DNA from: Pseudomonadota bacterium
GTDB taxonomy: Bacteria > Pseudomonadota > Alphaproteobacteria > Micropepsales > Micropepsaceae
Direction: 5' to 3'
NCBI GenBank assembly: GCA_029778105.1
Contig: JAKOQZ010000015.1
Coordinates: 1-34,974 of the forward strand
DNA: 34,974 nt
Shown piece by piece: positions 21,660 through 30,333 of this stretch (its first letter is position 1; each line of letters begins with the position of its first letter). The notes under the pieces were generated by a model. The model made no database searches. It worked only from the letters and a program-made list of their open reading frames with translations, and was not told where the DNA came from. Both the position numbers and the translations under genes were made by a program.

Positions 21660-22256
21660 ATGCCTTCAGCCAAACCGCCCGCCGGCGCGTGGCAGCGTAT
21701 GCTCTCCGGCCGCCGGCTCAACCTTCTCGAACCCTCCCCGCTCGATATCGAGATCGAGGACATCGCCCACGGGCTTGCGCGCGTCGCACGCTGGAACGGG
21801 CAGACCAAGGGGCCGCATGCCTTTTCCGTAGCCCAGCATTGCATGCTGGTCGAGCGTCTGGCGATCCAGCTCAAGCCGGCGCTGAGCCGCGAGGGACGGC
21901 TGGCGGCCCTGCTGCACGACGCCCCGGAATACGTGATCGGCGACCTCATCTCTCCGTTCAAACGCGCCGTCGGCTTCAACTACAAGGACATGGAGAACCG
22001 CCTGCTGGAAGCGATCCATGTCCGCTTCGGAGTAACGCCCAAGGTTCCCGATACGTTGCACAAACTGATCAAGAAGGCCGACGCCGGCGCCGCCTATTTC
22101 GAGGCCACCCAGCTCGCGGGATTCGACGAGGCTGAGGCAAAACGCTTCTTCGGCGAGCCCAAGGGAATGGCCTATAAGAGGCTGATCCCCTGGGAGACAA
22201 CCGAGGCCCAGGCGCGCTTCGTCAAACGATTCAAGGAGCTGGCCGGATCGGCCTGA
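21660..22256 (+). CDS. HD-domain phosphohydrolase (YfbR-like)
   Basis: MPSAKPPAGAWQRMLSGRRLNLLEPSPLDIEIEDIAHGLARVARWNGQTKGPHAFSVAQHCMLVERL...LLHDAPEYVIGDLISPFK: H...HD...D metal ligands. Confidence 0.88.
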   Translation: MPSAKPPAGAWQRMLSGRRLNLLEPSPLDIEIEDIAHGLARVARWNGQTKGPHAFSVAQHCMLVERLAIQLKPALSREGRLAALLHDAPEYVIGDLISPFKRAVGFNYKDMENRLLEAIHVRFGVTPKVPDTLHKLIKKADAGAAYFEATQLAGFDEAEAKRFFGEPKGMAYKRLIPWETTEAQARFVKRFKELAGSA

Positions 22257-22260
22257 CCCC

Positions 22261-22800
22261 ATGAGCCGCATCATCGTCTGCCCGCTGTCCCATATCGACG
22301 ACGTGATCCGCCTGGAGCAGGCATCGCATCTGCTGACGCTGCTGGGGCCGGACTACATGATCGAAGCGCATGGCGCGATCGCCGCCGACCGGCATCTGCG
22401 GCTGAAGGTGCACGATATCGACGAAACGCAGCCGGGCCAGATCGCGCCGCAGCGCGATCACGCCGCGAGCGTGCTGGCGTTCGCGGACGCCTGGGATCGC
22501 ACCAGCCCGATGGTCATCCATTGCTGGGCCGGCATCAGCCGGTCGACGGCGGCCATGTGGATGACGATGTGCAAGCTCAACCCCGAACGCGACGAACTTG
22601 AAATCCTGCAGGCGATGCGCGCGCGCGCGCCGCATATCGCGCCCAACCGTCTGCTCGTCGCGCATGCCGACGCGCTGTTGGGCCGTGACGGGCGCATGGT
22701 CGACGCGCTCGATGCCGTCGGCCCCGCCATCGGCCGCAGCGAAGGATATCCGTTCTTCCTGCCTGCCGATTTCGCGCAGACCGTCAACGACGTCGCGTGA
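22261..22800 (+). CDS. Tyrosine phosphatase superfamily protein
   Basis: 'PMVIHCWAGISRSTAAMWMTM': HCX5RS/T phosphatase loop; 4 nt after the HD stop. Confidence 0.85.
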   Translation: MSRIIVCPLSHIDDVIRLEQASHLLTLLGPDYMIEAHGAIAADRHLRLKVHDIDETQPGQIAPQRDHAASVLAFADAWDRTSPMVIHCWAGISRSTAAMWMTMCKLNPERDELEILQAMRARAPHIAPNRLLVAHADALLGRDGRMVDALDAVGPAIGRSEGYPFFLPADFAQTVNDVA

Positions 22801-23777
22801 GCTTTCCGACCGATCATCAGGCCGTCGTCATCGGCCTCAACGCGGCGATCGTCGCCATGATCGGCGATGCGCCCCATGTTCTGGCGGTGCGCCACGTGGT
22901 GCCGGACCCCGCCAAGGGCGTGAGACCGGAGCGCGACGGCCTGCCCTTCGGCCCGTTCGAGCCCTTCGAGCACCGGACGCTGGAGGCCGGCGTACGCTCG
23001 TGGGTGAAGGGACAGACCGGCATGGAGATGGGCTATGCCGAGCAGCTTTACACATTCGGCGACCGCGGCCGCCACGAGGTGAAGGCCGGCGAAGGGCCGC
23101 GCGTCGTCTCGGTCGGCTATCTGGCGCTGGTGCGGGCGCAGGATCACCCCCCTGCCCCCGATTCACACTGGCGCGACTGGTATGGCTATTTCCCGTGGGA
23201 GGATTGGCGCGACGCGCGTCCGGCGGTGATCGACGAAGTGATCCAGCCACACCTGAAGGCCTGGGCCGCCGGCAACGCCCAGAGATGGGAAAGATCGCGC
23301 CTTTGCTTCGCCTTCGACGGCCTGCCGTGGGACGAGGAGAAGACTCTGGAGCGCTATGAGCTGCTCTATGAGGCCGGCCTTGTGGCGGAGGCGCGGCAGG
23401 ACGGGCGTGCCACGGCGCAGGATACGCCCGCCGGGCTCGGCAAACCGATGATCTTCGATCACCGCCGCATTCTGGCGACCGCCATCGGGCGGCTGCGCGG
23501 CAAGCTGAAATACCGGCCGGTGGTGTTCGAGCTGATGCCGGCGGAGTTCACGCTGCTGGAATTGCAGCGGACTGTGGAAGCCATAACAGGCGGGCTGGTC
23601 CACAAGCAGAATTTCCGCCGTCTCGTCGAATCCGGTGGCCTTGTGGAAGGCACGGGCCGAATGTCGGCCCCTGCCAAGGGACGCCCTGCGGAGAAATTCC
23701 GTTTCCGCCGCGACGTCCTGCGGGAACGACCGGCGCCCGGCGTGAAGCTGACCGCGGCGCGAGGGAGGAAATCATGA
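22797..23777 (+). CDS. NrtR-like Nudix-related transcriptional regulator (NAD regulator)
   Basis: GTG start overlapping the upstream TGA; degenerate Nudix domain 'FEHRTLEAGVRSWVKGQTGMEMGYAEQLYTFGD' plus C-terminal winged-helix 'MPAEFTLLELQRTVEAITGGLVHKQNFRRLVESGGLVEGTG'; located beside nadABC. Confidence 0.8.
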   Translation: MSFPTDHQAVVIGLNAAIVAMIGDAPHVLAVRHVVPDPAKGVRPERDGLPFGPFEPFEHRTLEAGVRSWVKGQTGMEMGYAEQLYTFGDRGRHEVKAGEGPRVVSVGYLALVRAQDHPPAPDSHWRDWYGYFPWEDWRDARPAVIDEVIQPHLKAWAAGNAQRWERSRLCFAFDGLPWDEEKTLERYELLYEAGLVAEARQDGRATAQDTPAGLGKPMIFDHRRILATAIGRLRGKLKYRPVVFELMPAEFTLLELQRTVEAITGGLVHKQNFRRLVESGGLVEGTGRMSAPAKGRPAEKFRFRRDVLRERPAPGVKLTAARGRKS

Positions 23778-24733
23778 AGCGCATGATCGCCGCCGCCCTG
23801 ACCCTTCTGTCGCTGGCCGGCGGCGCCGCCGCGAGCGAACCGAAATGGGTGGAGAACGAGGTCTCCATCGGCGAAGGCGACGGCACGCTGCACGGCACGC
23901 TGCTGACGCCCGGCGCCTATAACGACAGCTTCGATGCGGTGCTGATCATTTCAGGCTCAGGCCCGACCGACCGCGACGGCAACCAGCCCAGTATGAAGAA
24001 TGACAGCCTGAAGCTGCTGGCGCATGCGCTGGGCGAAGCGGGCATCGCCTCGCTGCGCGTCGACAAGCGCGGCATCGCCGCCAGCGCCAAGGCCGCGCCG
24101 CGCGAGGAGGATCTGCGTTTCGAGACTTATATCGACGACGCCCGTTCATGGATCGGCTTTCTGAAGGCGCAACCCGGCGTGAAGCGCATATTCGTCATCG
24201 GGCACTCGGAGGGCGCGCTGATCGGTTCGGTGGTCGCACAAAACGACGAGATCGCGGGCTTCGTGAGCCTCGCCGGCGCAGGCGAGCCGGCCGCGGATAT
24301 TCTGCGCCGCCAGATCAAGGCGAGCCCCAACGGCGAGCAGGTACTGGCTCTGGCCGAACCGACACTGCAGAAGCTGGAGAAGGGCGAGACCGATCCGGCG
24401 CCCTCGCCGATGCTCTACTCGCTGTTCCGCCTCAGCGTGCAGCCCTATCTGATTTCCTGGTTCCGCCACGATCCGCGTGTGGAAATCGCCAAGATCCCGG
24501 GCCGCGTCGCGATCGTCCAGGGCACGACCGATATCCAGGTCCTCCCTTCCGACGCGGAGAGCCTGAAAGCGGCGCGCCCCGACGCGACGTTCACGCTGAT
24601 CGACGGCATGAACCATGTGCTGAAAGCGGCGCCGGCTGAGCGCGCGGCGAATGTCGCGACCTACGGAAATCCCGATCTGCCGCTCGCGCCGGGCCTGCTG
24701 GACGCGATTATCCAATTCGTCCAGCTGCACTGA
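23774..24733 (+). CDS. Alpha/beta hydrolase, predicted secreted
   Basis: Signal-peptide-like MKRMIAAALTLLSLAGGAAASEP; 'LIISGSGPTDRDGN', nucleophile elbow 'VIGHSEGALIGS', late His 'DGMNHVLK'. Confidence 0.9.
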   Translation: MKRMIAAALTLLSLAGGAAASEPKWVENEVSIGEGDGTLHGTLLTPGAYNDSFDAVLIISGSGPTDRDGNQPSMKNDSLKLLAHALGEAGIASLRVDKRGIAASAKAAPREEDLRFETYIDDARSWIGFLKAQPGVKRIFVIGHSEGALIGSVVAQNDEIAGFVSLAGAGEPAADILRRQIKASPNGEQVLALAEPTLQKLEKGETDPAPSPMLYSLFRLSVQPYLISWFRHDPRVEIAKIPGRVAIVQGTTDIQVLPSDAESLKAARPDATFTLIDGMNHVLKAAPAERAANVATYGNPDLPLAPGLLDAIIQFVQLH

Positions 24734-24763
24734 AGTCCTTGCGAGACAGTCATTCTCCACATA

Positions 24764-24782
24764 TATACTCGCTCAGAGTATA
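24764..24782. promoter_or_regulatory. Candidate NrtR operator upstream of nadA: TATACTC-GCTCA-GAGTATA
   Basis: Perfect 7-bp inverted repeat with 5-bp spacer, 16 bp before the probable nadA start. Confidence 0.7.
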
Positions 24783-24798
24783 AATGGCGGAGGTTGCC

Positions 24799-25824
24799 AT
24801 GGCTGAAGTGCTTGCGTTCACCCCTGCCGTCGCCCGCGAAACGGACGCGCTGTACGAGCGCGTGAAAACCGTGATCCCCCGCTTCGAGTGGGAGATGCAC
24901 GCGCCCTATATCGCCGAGATCAACCGGCTGAAGCGCGAGATCGGCGCGGTGGTGCTGGCCCACAACTACCAGACGCCCGAGATCTTCCACTGCGTGGCCG
25001 ACTTCTCGGGCGACTCGCTGCAGCTGGCGCGCGAAGCGGCCAAGACCGACGCCAAGATCATCGTGCAAGCCGGCGTGCATTTCATGGCCGAGACCTCGAA
25101 GATCCTGAGCCCGGAAAAGACCGTGCTGATCCCCGACATGGAAGCCGGATGCTCGCTGGCCTCTTCGATCACCGGCGCGGATGTGCGGCTGCTGCGCGAA
25201 CGCTTTCCCGGTGTGCCCATCGTCACCTATGTGAACACCTCCGCTGACGTGAAGGCCGAGAGCGATATCTGCTGCACCTCGTCGAATGCCGTCGATGTGG
25301 TGGAATCGCTGGGCGTGAAGCGCGTGTTCATGATCCCCGACCAGTATCTGGCTGCGAATGTCGCGCGGCAGACGGATGTGGAAGTCCTCACCTGGGCGGG
25401 CTCGTGCGAGGTGCATGAGCGCTTCACCGCCGACGACGTGAAGGCGTTCCGTAAATCGCACCCCGGCGTGATCGTGCTGGCGCATCCCGAATGCCCGCCG
25501 GAGGTGATCGCCGAAGCCGACTTCGCCGGCTCGACCAGCGCCATGATCGGCTACGTCACCGACAAGCGCCCGAAGCGCGTGGTGATGGTGACGGAATGCT
25601 CCATGAGCGACAACGTCGCCGCCTCGCTGCCGGATGTGGAGTTCGTGCGTCCGTGCAATCTGTGCCCGCACATGAAGCGCATCACACTGCCCAAGATCCT
25701 GCATTCGCTGCAGACGATGACGCATGAGGTTCTGGTCGACGAGAAGGTCGCCGCCCGCGCCCGTCAGGCGGTGGAGAACATGCTGAAGGTCGGGCCACCC
25801 AAGCCGCGCGTGAAGGCGGCGTGA
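24799..25824 (+). CDS. nadA: Quinolinate synthase NadA
   Basis: '[75 protein letters not shown]', 'HPECPPEV', '[12 protein letters not shown]'; RBS GGAGG at 24789-24793 favours the start at 24799 over 24784. Confidence 0.97.
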   Translation: MAEVLAFTPAVARETDALYERVKTVIPRFEWEMHAPYIAEINRLKREIGAVVLAHNYQTPEIFHCVADFSGDSLQLAREAAKTDAKIIVQAGVHFMAETSKILSPEKTVLIPDMEAGCSLASSITGADVRLLRERFPGVPIVTYVNTSADVKAESDICCTSSNAVDVVESLGVKRVFMIPDQYLAANVARQTDVEVLTWAGSCEVHERFTADDVKAFRKSHPGVIVLAHPECPPEVIAEADFAGSTSAMIGYVTDKRPKRVVMVTECSMSDNVAASLPDVEFVRPCNLCPHMKRITLPKILHSLQTMTHEVLVDEKVAARARQAVENMLKVGPPKPRVKAA

Positions 25825-25825
25825 G

Positions 25826-27394
25826 ATGCGCGACATCGAGATCATCGACGCCGGGCCGGCGCTCGTCGTCGGCGCCGGATTGGCCGGGCTGTTCGCCGCG
25901 CTGAAGTTTCAGGTGCGCCCGGTGACGATCCTGGCCGGTTCGCCCATCGGCTCGGGGGCGTCGTCGTTCTGGGCGCAGGGCGGCATCGCCGCGGCGATGG
26001 GCGACGACGACTCTGCGGCGCTTCATGTCGCCGATACGCTGGTCGCGGGCGCGGGCATCGTCGATGAGGCGATCGCGAAGATCGTGACCGAAGAAGCCGC
26101 GCCCCGGATCGAAGACCTGGTGCGGCTGGGCGCGCCGTTCGACCGCGACGCCGCCGGCAAGCTGGTGTTCGGACGCGAGGCCGCGCACAGCCGCAAACGC
26201 ATCGTGCGCGTGAAGGGCGATCAGGCCGGGGCGGCGATCATGGAGACGCTGGCGAAGGCGGTGCGCGCGCGCGACGACATCCGCGTTATCGAAGGTCTGC
26301 GCGCGACCCAGCTGCTGATGATCGACGGACGCGTGCGCGGCGTGTGGGCGCGCGATCCCGCAGGAAAGCTGTTCACCATCGTGGCCGACGCGGTGCTGTT
26401 CGCGCTGGGCGGAGCCGGCGGGCTTTACGCCGTGACCACCAATCCGGTGACGGCGCGCGGCCAGGGCATCGCCATGGCCGCCAATGCTGGCGCGGTGATC
26501 GCCGACCCGGAATTCGTGCAGTTCCACCCGACCGCTCTGGACGTCGGACGCGACCCTGCCCCTCTGGCGACCGAAGCGTTGCGGGGCGAAGGCGCGGTGC
26601 TGCTGAACGACAAGGGCGAGCGCTTCATGCTGAGCGTCCATCCCGATGCGGAACTGGCGCCGCGCGATGTCGTCGCGCGCGGCATCTTCCGCGAGATCAA
26701 GGCCGGACGACGGGTCGTTCTGGATGCGACCAAGGCTGTGGGCGAGGCGTTCCCCGTTCGCTTTCCGACCGTCTATTCCAGCTGCATCGCCGCCGGGATC
26801 GACCCACGCGTTGAAGGAATCCCCGTCGCGCCGGCGGCGCATTATCACATGGGCGGCATCGCCTCGGACGCGCATGGCCGCTCCACCCTGCCGGGTCTGT
26901 GGGTCGCGGGTGAGTGCGCCTCGACCGGTCTCCACGGCGCGAACCGTCTGGCGTCGAACTCGCTGCTGGAGGCGATTGTGTTCGGCGCGCGGACGGCGGC
27001 CGACATGGATGCGACGCCGATCGGCCGCACGCCTGTCGATCTGCCCGAGCCGCCGACCATCGTGGTCGCCGACGAGGCGGAAGGCATGGCGCAGCTGCGG
27101 CGGACCATGACCGCGAACGTGGGCGTCGAGCGCGATGCGGATTCGCTGGCCGACGCGATTGCGGAAATCGGCGTGATCCGGGGCGAGGCCGAGGGCGAGA
27201 CGCTGATCGCCGCGACAGACACGGCGCTGCTGATCGCCGCCTCTGCCTGGGCGCGCACCGAAAGCCGGGGCGGGCATTTCCGAACCGATTATCCCGAGAC
27301 CAACCCGGATTGGGCGCGGCGCACCTGCACGACGCTGTCGGCGGCCGAAGCGGTGGCGGCCGAGGCGCTCGGCGCGACGGCGCGCGCGGCATAG
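25826..27394 (+). CDS. nadB: L-aspartate oxidase NadB
   Basis: 'ALVVGAGLAGLFAALKF', 'SSFWAQGGIAAAMGDDDSAALHVADTLVAGAGI', 'AAHYHMGGIASDAHGRSTLPGLWVAGECASTGLHGANRLASNSLLEAIVFG'. Confidence 0.97.
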   Translation: MRDIEIIDAGPALVVGAGLAGLFAALKFQVRPVTILAGSPIGSGASSFWAQGGIAAAMGDDDSAALHVADTLVAGAGIVDEAIAKIVTEEAAPRIEDLVRLGAPFDRDAAGKLVFGREAAHSRKRIVRVKGDQAGAAIMETLAKAVRARDDIRVIEGLRATQLLMIDGRVRGVWARDPAGKLFTIVADAVLFALGGAGGLYAVTTNPVTARGQGIAMAANAGAVIADPEFVQFHPTALDVGRDPAPLATEALRGEGAVLLNDKGERFMLSVHPDAELAPRDVVARGIFREIKAGRRVVLDATKAVGEAFPVRFPTVYSSCIAAGIDPRVEGIPVAPAAHYHMGGIASDAHGRSTLPGLWVAGECASTGLHGANRLASNSLLEAIVFGARTAADMDATPIGRTPVDLPEPPTIVVADEAEGMAQLRRTMTANVGVERDADSLADAIAEIGVIRGEAEGETLIAATDTALLIAASAWARTESRGGHFRTDYPETNPDWARRTCTTLSAAEAVAAEALGATARAA

Positions 27395-27403
27395 GATCGC
27401 ACG

Positions 27404-28279
27404 ATGACCGACACGTCGAAGCCTGCGCTGGAGCCCCTGCCCGATCTGATCGTGGAGCCTGCGGTGCGGGCGGCGCTTATCGAGGATCTGGGCCGGGCCG
27501 GCGATATCACGACCAATGCGACGATCGGCGCGGATGATCGCGCGCGGGTGGTGATCGCAGCGCGCAAGGCCGGCCATGTCGCCGGCCTCTCATTTGCGCG
27601 GCATGCGTTTCGGGCGCTCGATCCCGAAGCCGTGTTCGAAACGCGGATCGCCGACGGGCATCCCTGCGCGCCGGGCGCGGTGATCGCGGCGATCACGGCA
27701 AAGACGCGCGCGTTGTTGTCGGCCGAGCGCGTGGCGCTGAACTTCGCTGGGCGGTTGTCGGGGATTGCGACCCTGACGGCGGCGTTTGCGGCGGAGGTGG
27801 CGCATACCAGGGCGAAGGTCGTCGATACGCGCAAGACGACGCCGGGTTGGCGGGCGTTCGAAAAATACGCCGTGCGTTGCGGCGGCGGGGCGAACCATCG
27901 CTTCGGTCTGGATGACGCCATCCTGATCAAGGACAACCATGTCGCCGCGGCGGGCGGCATCGCCGAAGCGATCAAACGCGCGCGGGCCTATTCCGGGCAC
28001 ATGGTGAAGCTGGAATGCGAGGTGGACAGCCTGGACCAGCTGCGCGAGGCGCTGGCGGCGAAGGCGGATATCGTGCTGCTGGACAATATGTCGAACGATC
28101 AGCTGCGCGAGGCGGTGGCGATCAATGCCCGGCGCGCGACGCTGGAGGCTTCGGGCAATGTCACGCTGAAGACGGTGCGCGGGATCGCCGAAACCGGCGT
28201 CGACCTGATCTCGTCGGGCGCACTGACCCACAGCGCGCCGGTGCTGGATATCGGGTTGGATTTCGAAGCCGCGCTCTGA
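27404..28279 (+). CDS. nadC: Nicotinate-nucleotide pyrophosphorylase (carboxylating) NadC
   Basis: 'LIEDLGRAGDITTNATIG', 'DTRKTTPGWRAFEKYAVRCGGGANHRFGLDDAILIKDNHV', 'ASGNVTLKTVRGIAETGVDLISSGALTHSAPVLDIGLDF'. Confidence 0.97.
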   Translation: MTDTSKPALEPLPDLIVEPAVRAALIEDLGRAGDITTNATIGADDRARVVIAARKAGHVAGLSFARHAFRALDPEAVFETRIADGHPCAPGAVIAAITAKTRALLSAERVALNFAGRLSGIATLTAAFAAEVAHTRAKVVDTRKTTPGWRAFEKYAVRCGGGANHRFGLDDAILIKDNHVAAAGGIAEAIKRARAYSGHMVKLECEVDSLDQLREALAAKADIVLLDNMSNDQLREAVAINARRATLEASGNVTLKTVRGIAETGVDLISSGALTHSAPVLDIGLDFEAAL

Positions 28280-28284
28280 GCCTG

Positions 28285-28581
28285 TTACCAGGGCGGCTCG
28301 GGGCTTTTCAGTGTCCAGCCGGGCCGTCCGAGCGCGGCCACGTCCGCTTCGGTGACCTCGGCGAGCGCCTTGTAGAGCTTGAACTTCACGGGCCTGCGCC
28401 CCTCCGGCAGCAGCGCGATGACGGTTTCGAGCGGCGGGCAGCCGGGCTGTCCGCAGACGATCTCGTTGACCATCACTACATCGTTGTCGCCGGGCGCGAA
28501 GCGCGCTTCGGCCCAGCCCTGCACCCGCATCTGCAACTCGACCGTATCGGCGAGGCCGAAATTGCGGAGGCGTTGGATCAT
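28285..28581 (-). CDS. Conserved hypothetical protein with CGQPGCPP motif
   Basis: ATG overlaps the upstream transporter stop (ATGA); 'NDVVMVNEIVCGQPGCPPLETVIALLPEGRRPVKFKLYKALAEVTEADV'. Confidence 0.75.
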   Translation of the reverse strand: MIQRLRNFGLADTVELQMRVQGWAEARFAPGDNDVVMVNEIVCGQPGCPPLETVIALLPEGRRPVKFKLYKALAEVTEADVAALGRPGWTLKSPEPPW

Positions 28582-30251
28582 GCGCGGTAGTCGTGCAGGC
28601 TGCGCCGGAAGGTCTCGGGCGTCAGGAGAGCGCCGATCACGAAGCAGATGGCGGCGACGGCGATGGGGTACCAGAGGCCTGCGAAGATATCGCCCGTCGC
28701 CGTGATGATCGCGAACGAGACGAACGGCTGGAAGCCGCCGATCAACCCGTTGGAGATGTTGTAGGGCAGCGAGAGTGAGGTGTAGCGGATGCGCGTCGGG
28801 AACAGCTCCACCAGGAAGGCGGCGATGGGGCCGTAGATCATCGCGGCGATGAGGACGAGCCAGGTGAGCACCGCGACGGCAAGCGGCCAGTTCATCTTCG
28901 CCGGGTCGGCCTTGATGGGGTAGCCGGCGGCGTCGAGCGCTTCGGTGACGCGCTTCTTGTCGGCATCGGCGAAGGCCTGCGAGACAGGAACCTCTGTGCC
29001 GGTTCCGGCCCGGGTGTCGGCGATCGCGACGACCACCATGCCTTCGGACACCCCCGTCTGCGGCCCGCTGGTCACGCCGTCGAAGCGCGTCTCGAATACG
29101 ACACCCCGCTTGGCGAGCAGCGCCCGCGCCTTCTGACAGGCCGTGACGGCGTCGGCGAAGATGACCGTGCCGCAGTCATCGAGATCGGCGACCAGCGTCA
29201 CGACGCGCGTGTGGTTCGCCTCCATCAGCTGCGGGTTCACCGCGCGGGCGAGGATGTGGAAGGCGGGCTGGAAGGTGAGCGCGCCGAGAAGGCAGGCGCC
29301 CATCATCAGCCATTTACGCCCCACGCGGTCGGACAGCCAGCCGAAGAAGATGACGAGGCCCATGCCGACGACGAGGGCGAACGCGAGCAGCATGTAGGTG
29401 TCGAGATAGCCGACGCCCAGCACGTTCTGCATGTAGAGCATCGCGTAGAAATTGCCGGTGTACCAAAGCACGCCCTGCCCTATGCAGGCGCCGGCGAAGG
29501 CGATGAGGACGATCTTGAGGTTCGCCCATTTGCCGAAACTGTCGCGAATGGGCCGTTTGGAGCCTCGTCCTTCCTCCTTCATTGCGCGGAAGACGGGGGA
29601 TTCGTTCAGCTTCATGCGGATGTAGATCGAGATCGCCAGCAGCACGAGCGAGATGAGAAACGGGATGCGCCAGCCCCATTCCCTGAACGCCTCTTCGCTC
29701 ATCGAGGTGCGACAGGCCGCCACGACGGCGAGCGACAGGAACAGGCCGATGGTCGCTGTCGCTTGGATGTAGGAGGTGAAGTAGCCGCGCCGCTTCTGGG
29801 GCGCGTGTTCGGCGACATAAGTGGCCGCGCCGCCATATTCGCCGCCGATGGCGAGGCCCTGAAGCAGGCGGAGAATGAGGAGAAGATAGGCGGCGGCGAT
29901 GCCGATATCGTTGAAGGTCGGCAGGAAGCCGATGCCTGCCGTAGCGACACCCATCAGCGAGATGGTGACGAGGAAGGTGTATTTGCGGCCGACCAGATCG
30001 CCCAGCATGCCGAAGACCAGCGCCCCGAGCGGACGGACCATGAAGCCGGCGCCGAACGTCGCAAGGCTGAGCAAGAAGGCCGCGGTCTCGTTGCCGGCCG
30101 GAAAGAAGAGCTGGCCGAGCAGCACGGCCAGCGTGCCGTAGACGAAAAAGTCGTACCACTCGAAAACCGTGCCCAGCGAGGCCGCCGTCACGACCAGCCG
30201 GAGCTCGCCCGGAGGCACCTCATGCACGTTATCCGCAGCAGACTCGCTCAT
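28578..30251 (-). CDS. MFS transporter, MHS (metabolite:H+ symporter)-type with extended loop
   Basis: 'ASLGTVFEWYDFFVYGTLAVLLGQLFFP', 'GFMVRPLGALVFGMLGDLVGRKYTFLVTI', 'RLLQGLAIGGEYGGAATYVAEHAPQKRRGYFTS' and 'FLVELFPTRIRYTSLSLPYNISNGLIGGFQPFV'. Confidence 0.92.
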   Translation of the reverse strand: MSESAADNVHEVPPGELRLVVTAASLGTVFEWYDFFVYGTLAVLLGQLFFPAGNETAAFLLSLATFGAGFMVRPLGALVFGMLGDLVGRKYTFLVTISLMGVATAGIGFLPTFNDIGIAAAYLLLILRLLQGLAIGGEYGGAATYVAEHAPQKRRGYFTSYIQATATIGLFLSLAVVAACRTSMSEEAFREWGWRIPFLISLVLLAISIYIRMKLNESPVFRAMKEEGRGSKRPIRDSFGKWANLKIVLIAFAGACIGQGVLWYTGNFYAMLYMQNVLGVGYLDTYMLLAFALVVGMGLVIFFGWLSDRVGRKWLMMGACLLGALTFQPAFHILARAVNPQLMEANHTRVVTLVADLDDCGTVIFADAVTACQKARALLAKRGVVFETRFDGVTSGPQTGVSEGMVVVAIADTRAGTGTEVPVSQAFADADKKRVTEALDAAGYPIKADPAKMNWPLAVAVLTWLVLIAAMIYGPIAAFLVELFPTRIRYTSLSLPYNISNGLIGGFQPFVSFAIITATGDIFAGLWYPIAVAAICFVIGALLTPETFRRSLHDYRA

Positions 30252-30333
30252 GCCCCGTTCCAACCCTTTGATTTTTGCCCCGCCCGCATGGTCTAAGCAG
30301 GCCGGATTCTGACTTTTGCCGGAGAGTGGCGGC

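Noticed and set aside
22614-22634. (CG)n alternating run, possible Z-DNA
   Set aside because: Short, inside a coding region of a high-GC genome and encodes ordinary RARAP residues
24784-24801. nadA start at 24784 (ORF-track start)
   Set aside because: The GGAGG ribosome site lies downstream of that ATG and fits ATG 24799; the first ATG abuts the palindrome
25682-27577. 631-aa minus-strand ORF antisense to nadB
   Set aside because: Shadow of nadB with typical antisense composition
29211-30296. 361-aa plus-strand ORF antisense to the MHS transporter
   Set aside because: Charged E/D/R/H-rich translation, no motifs; the sense strand is a convincing transporter
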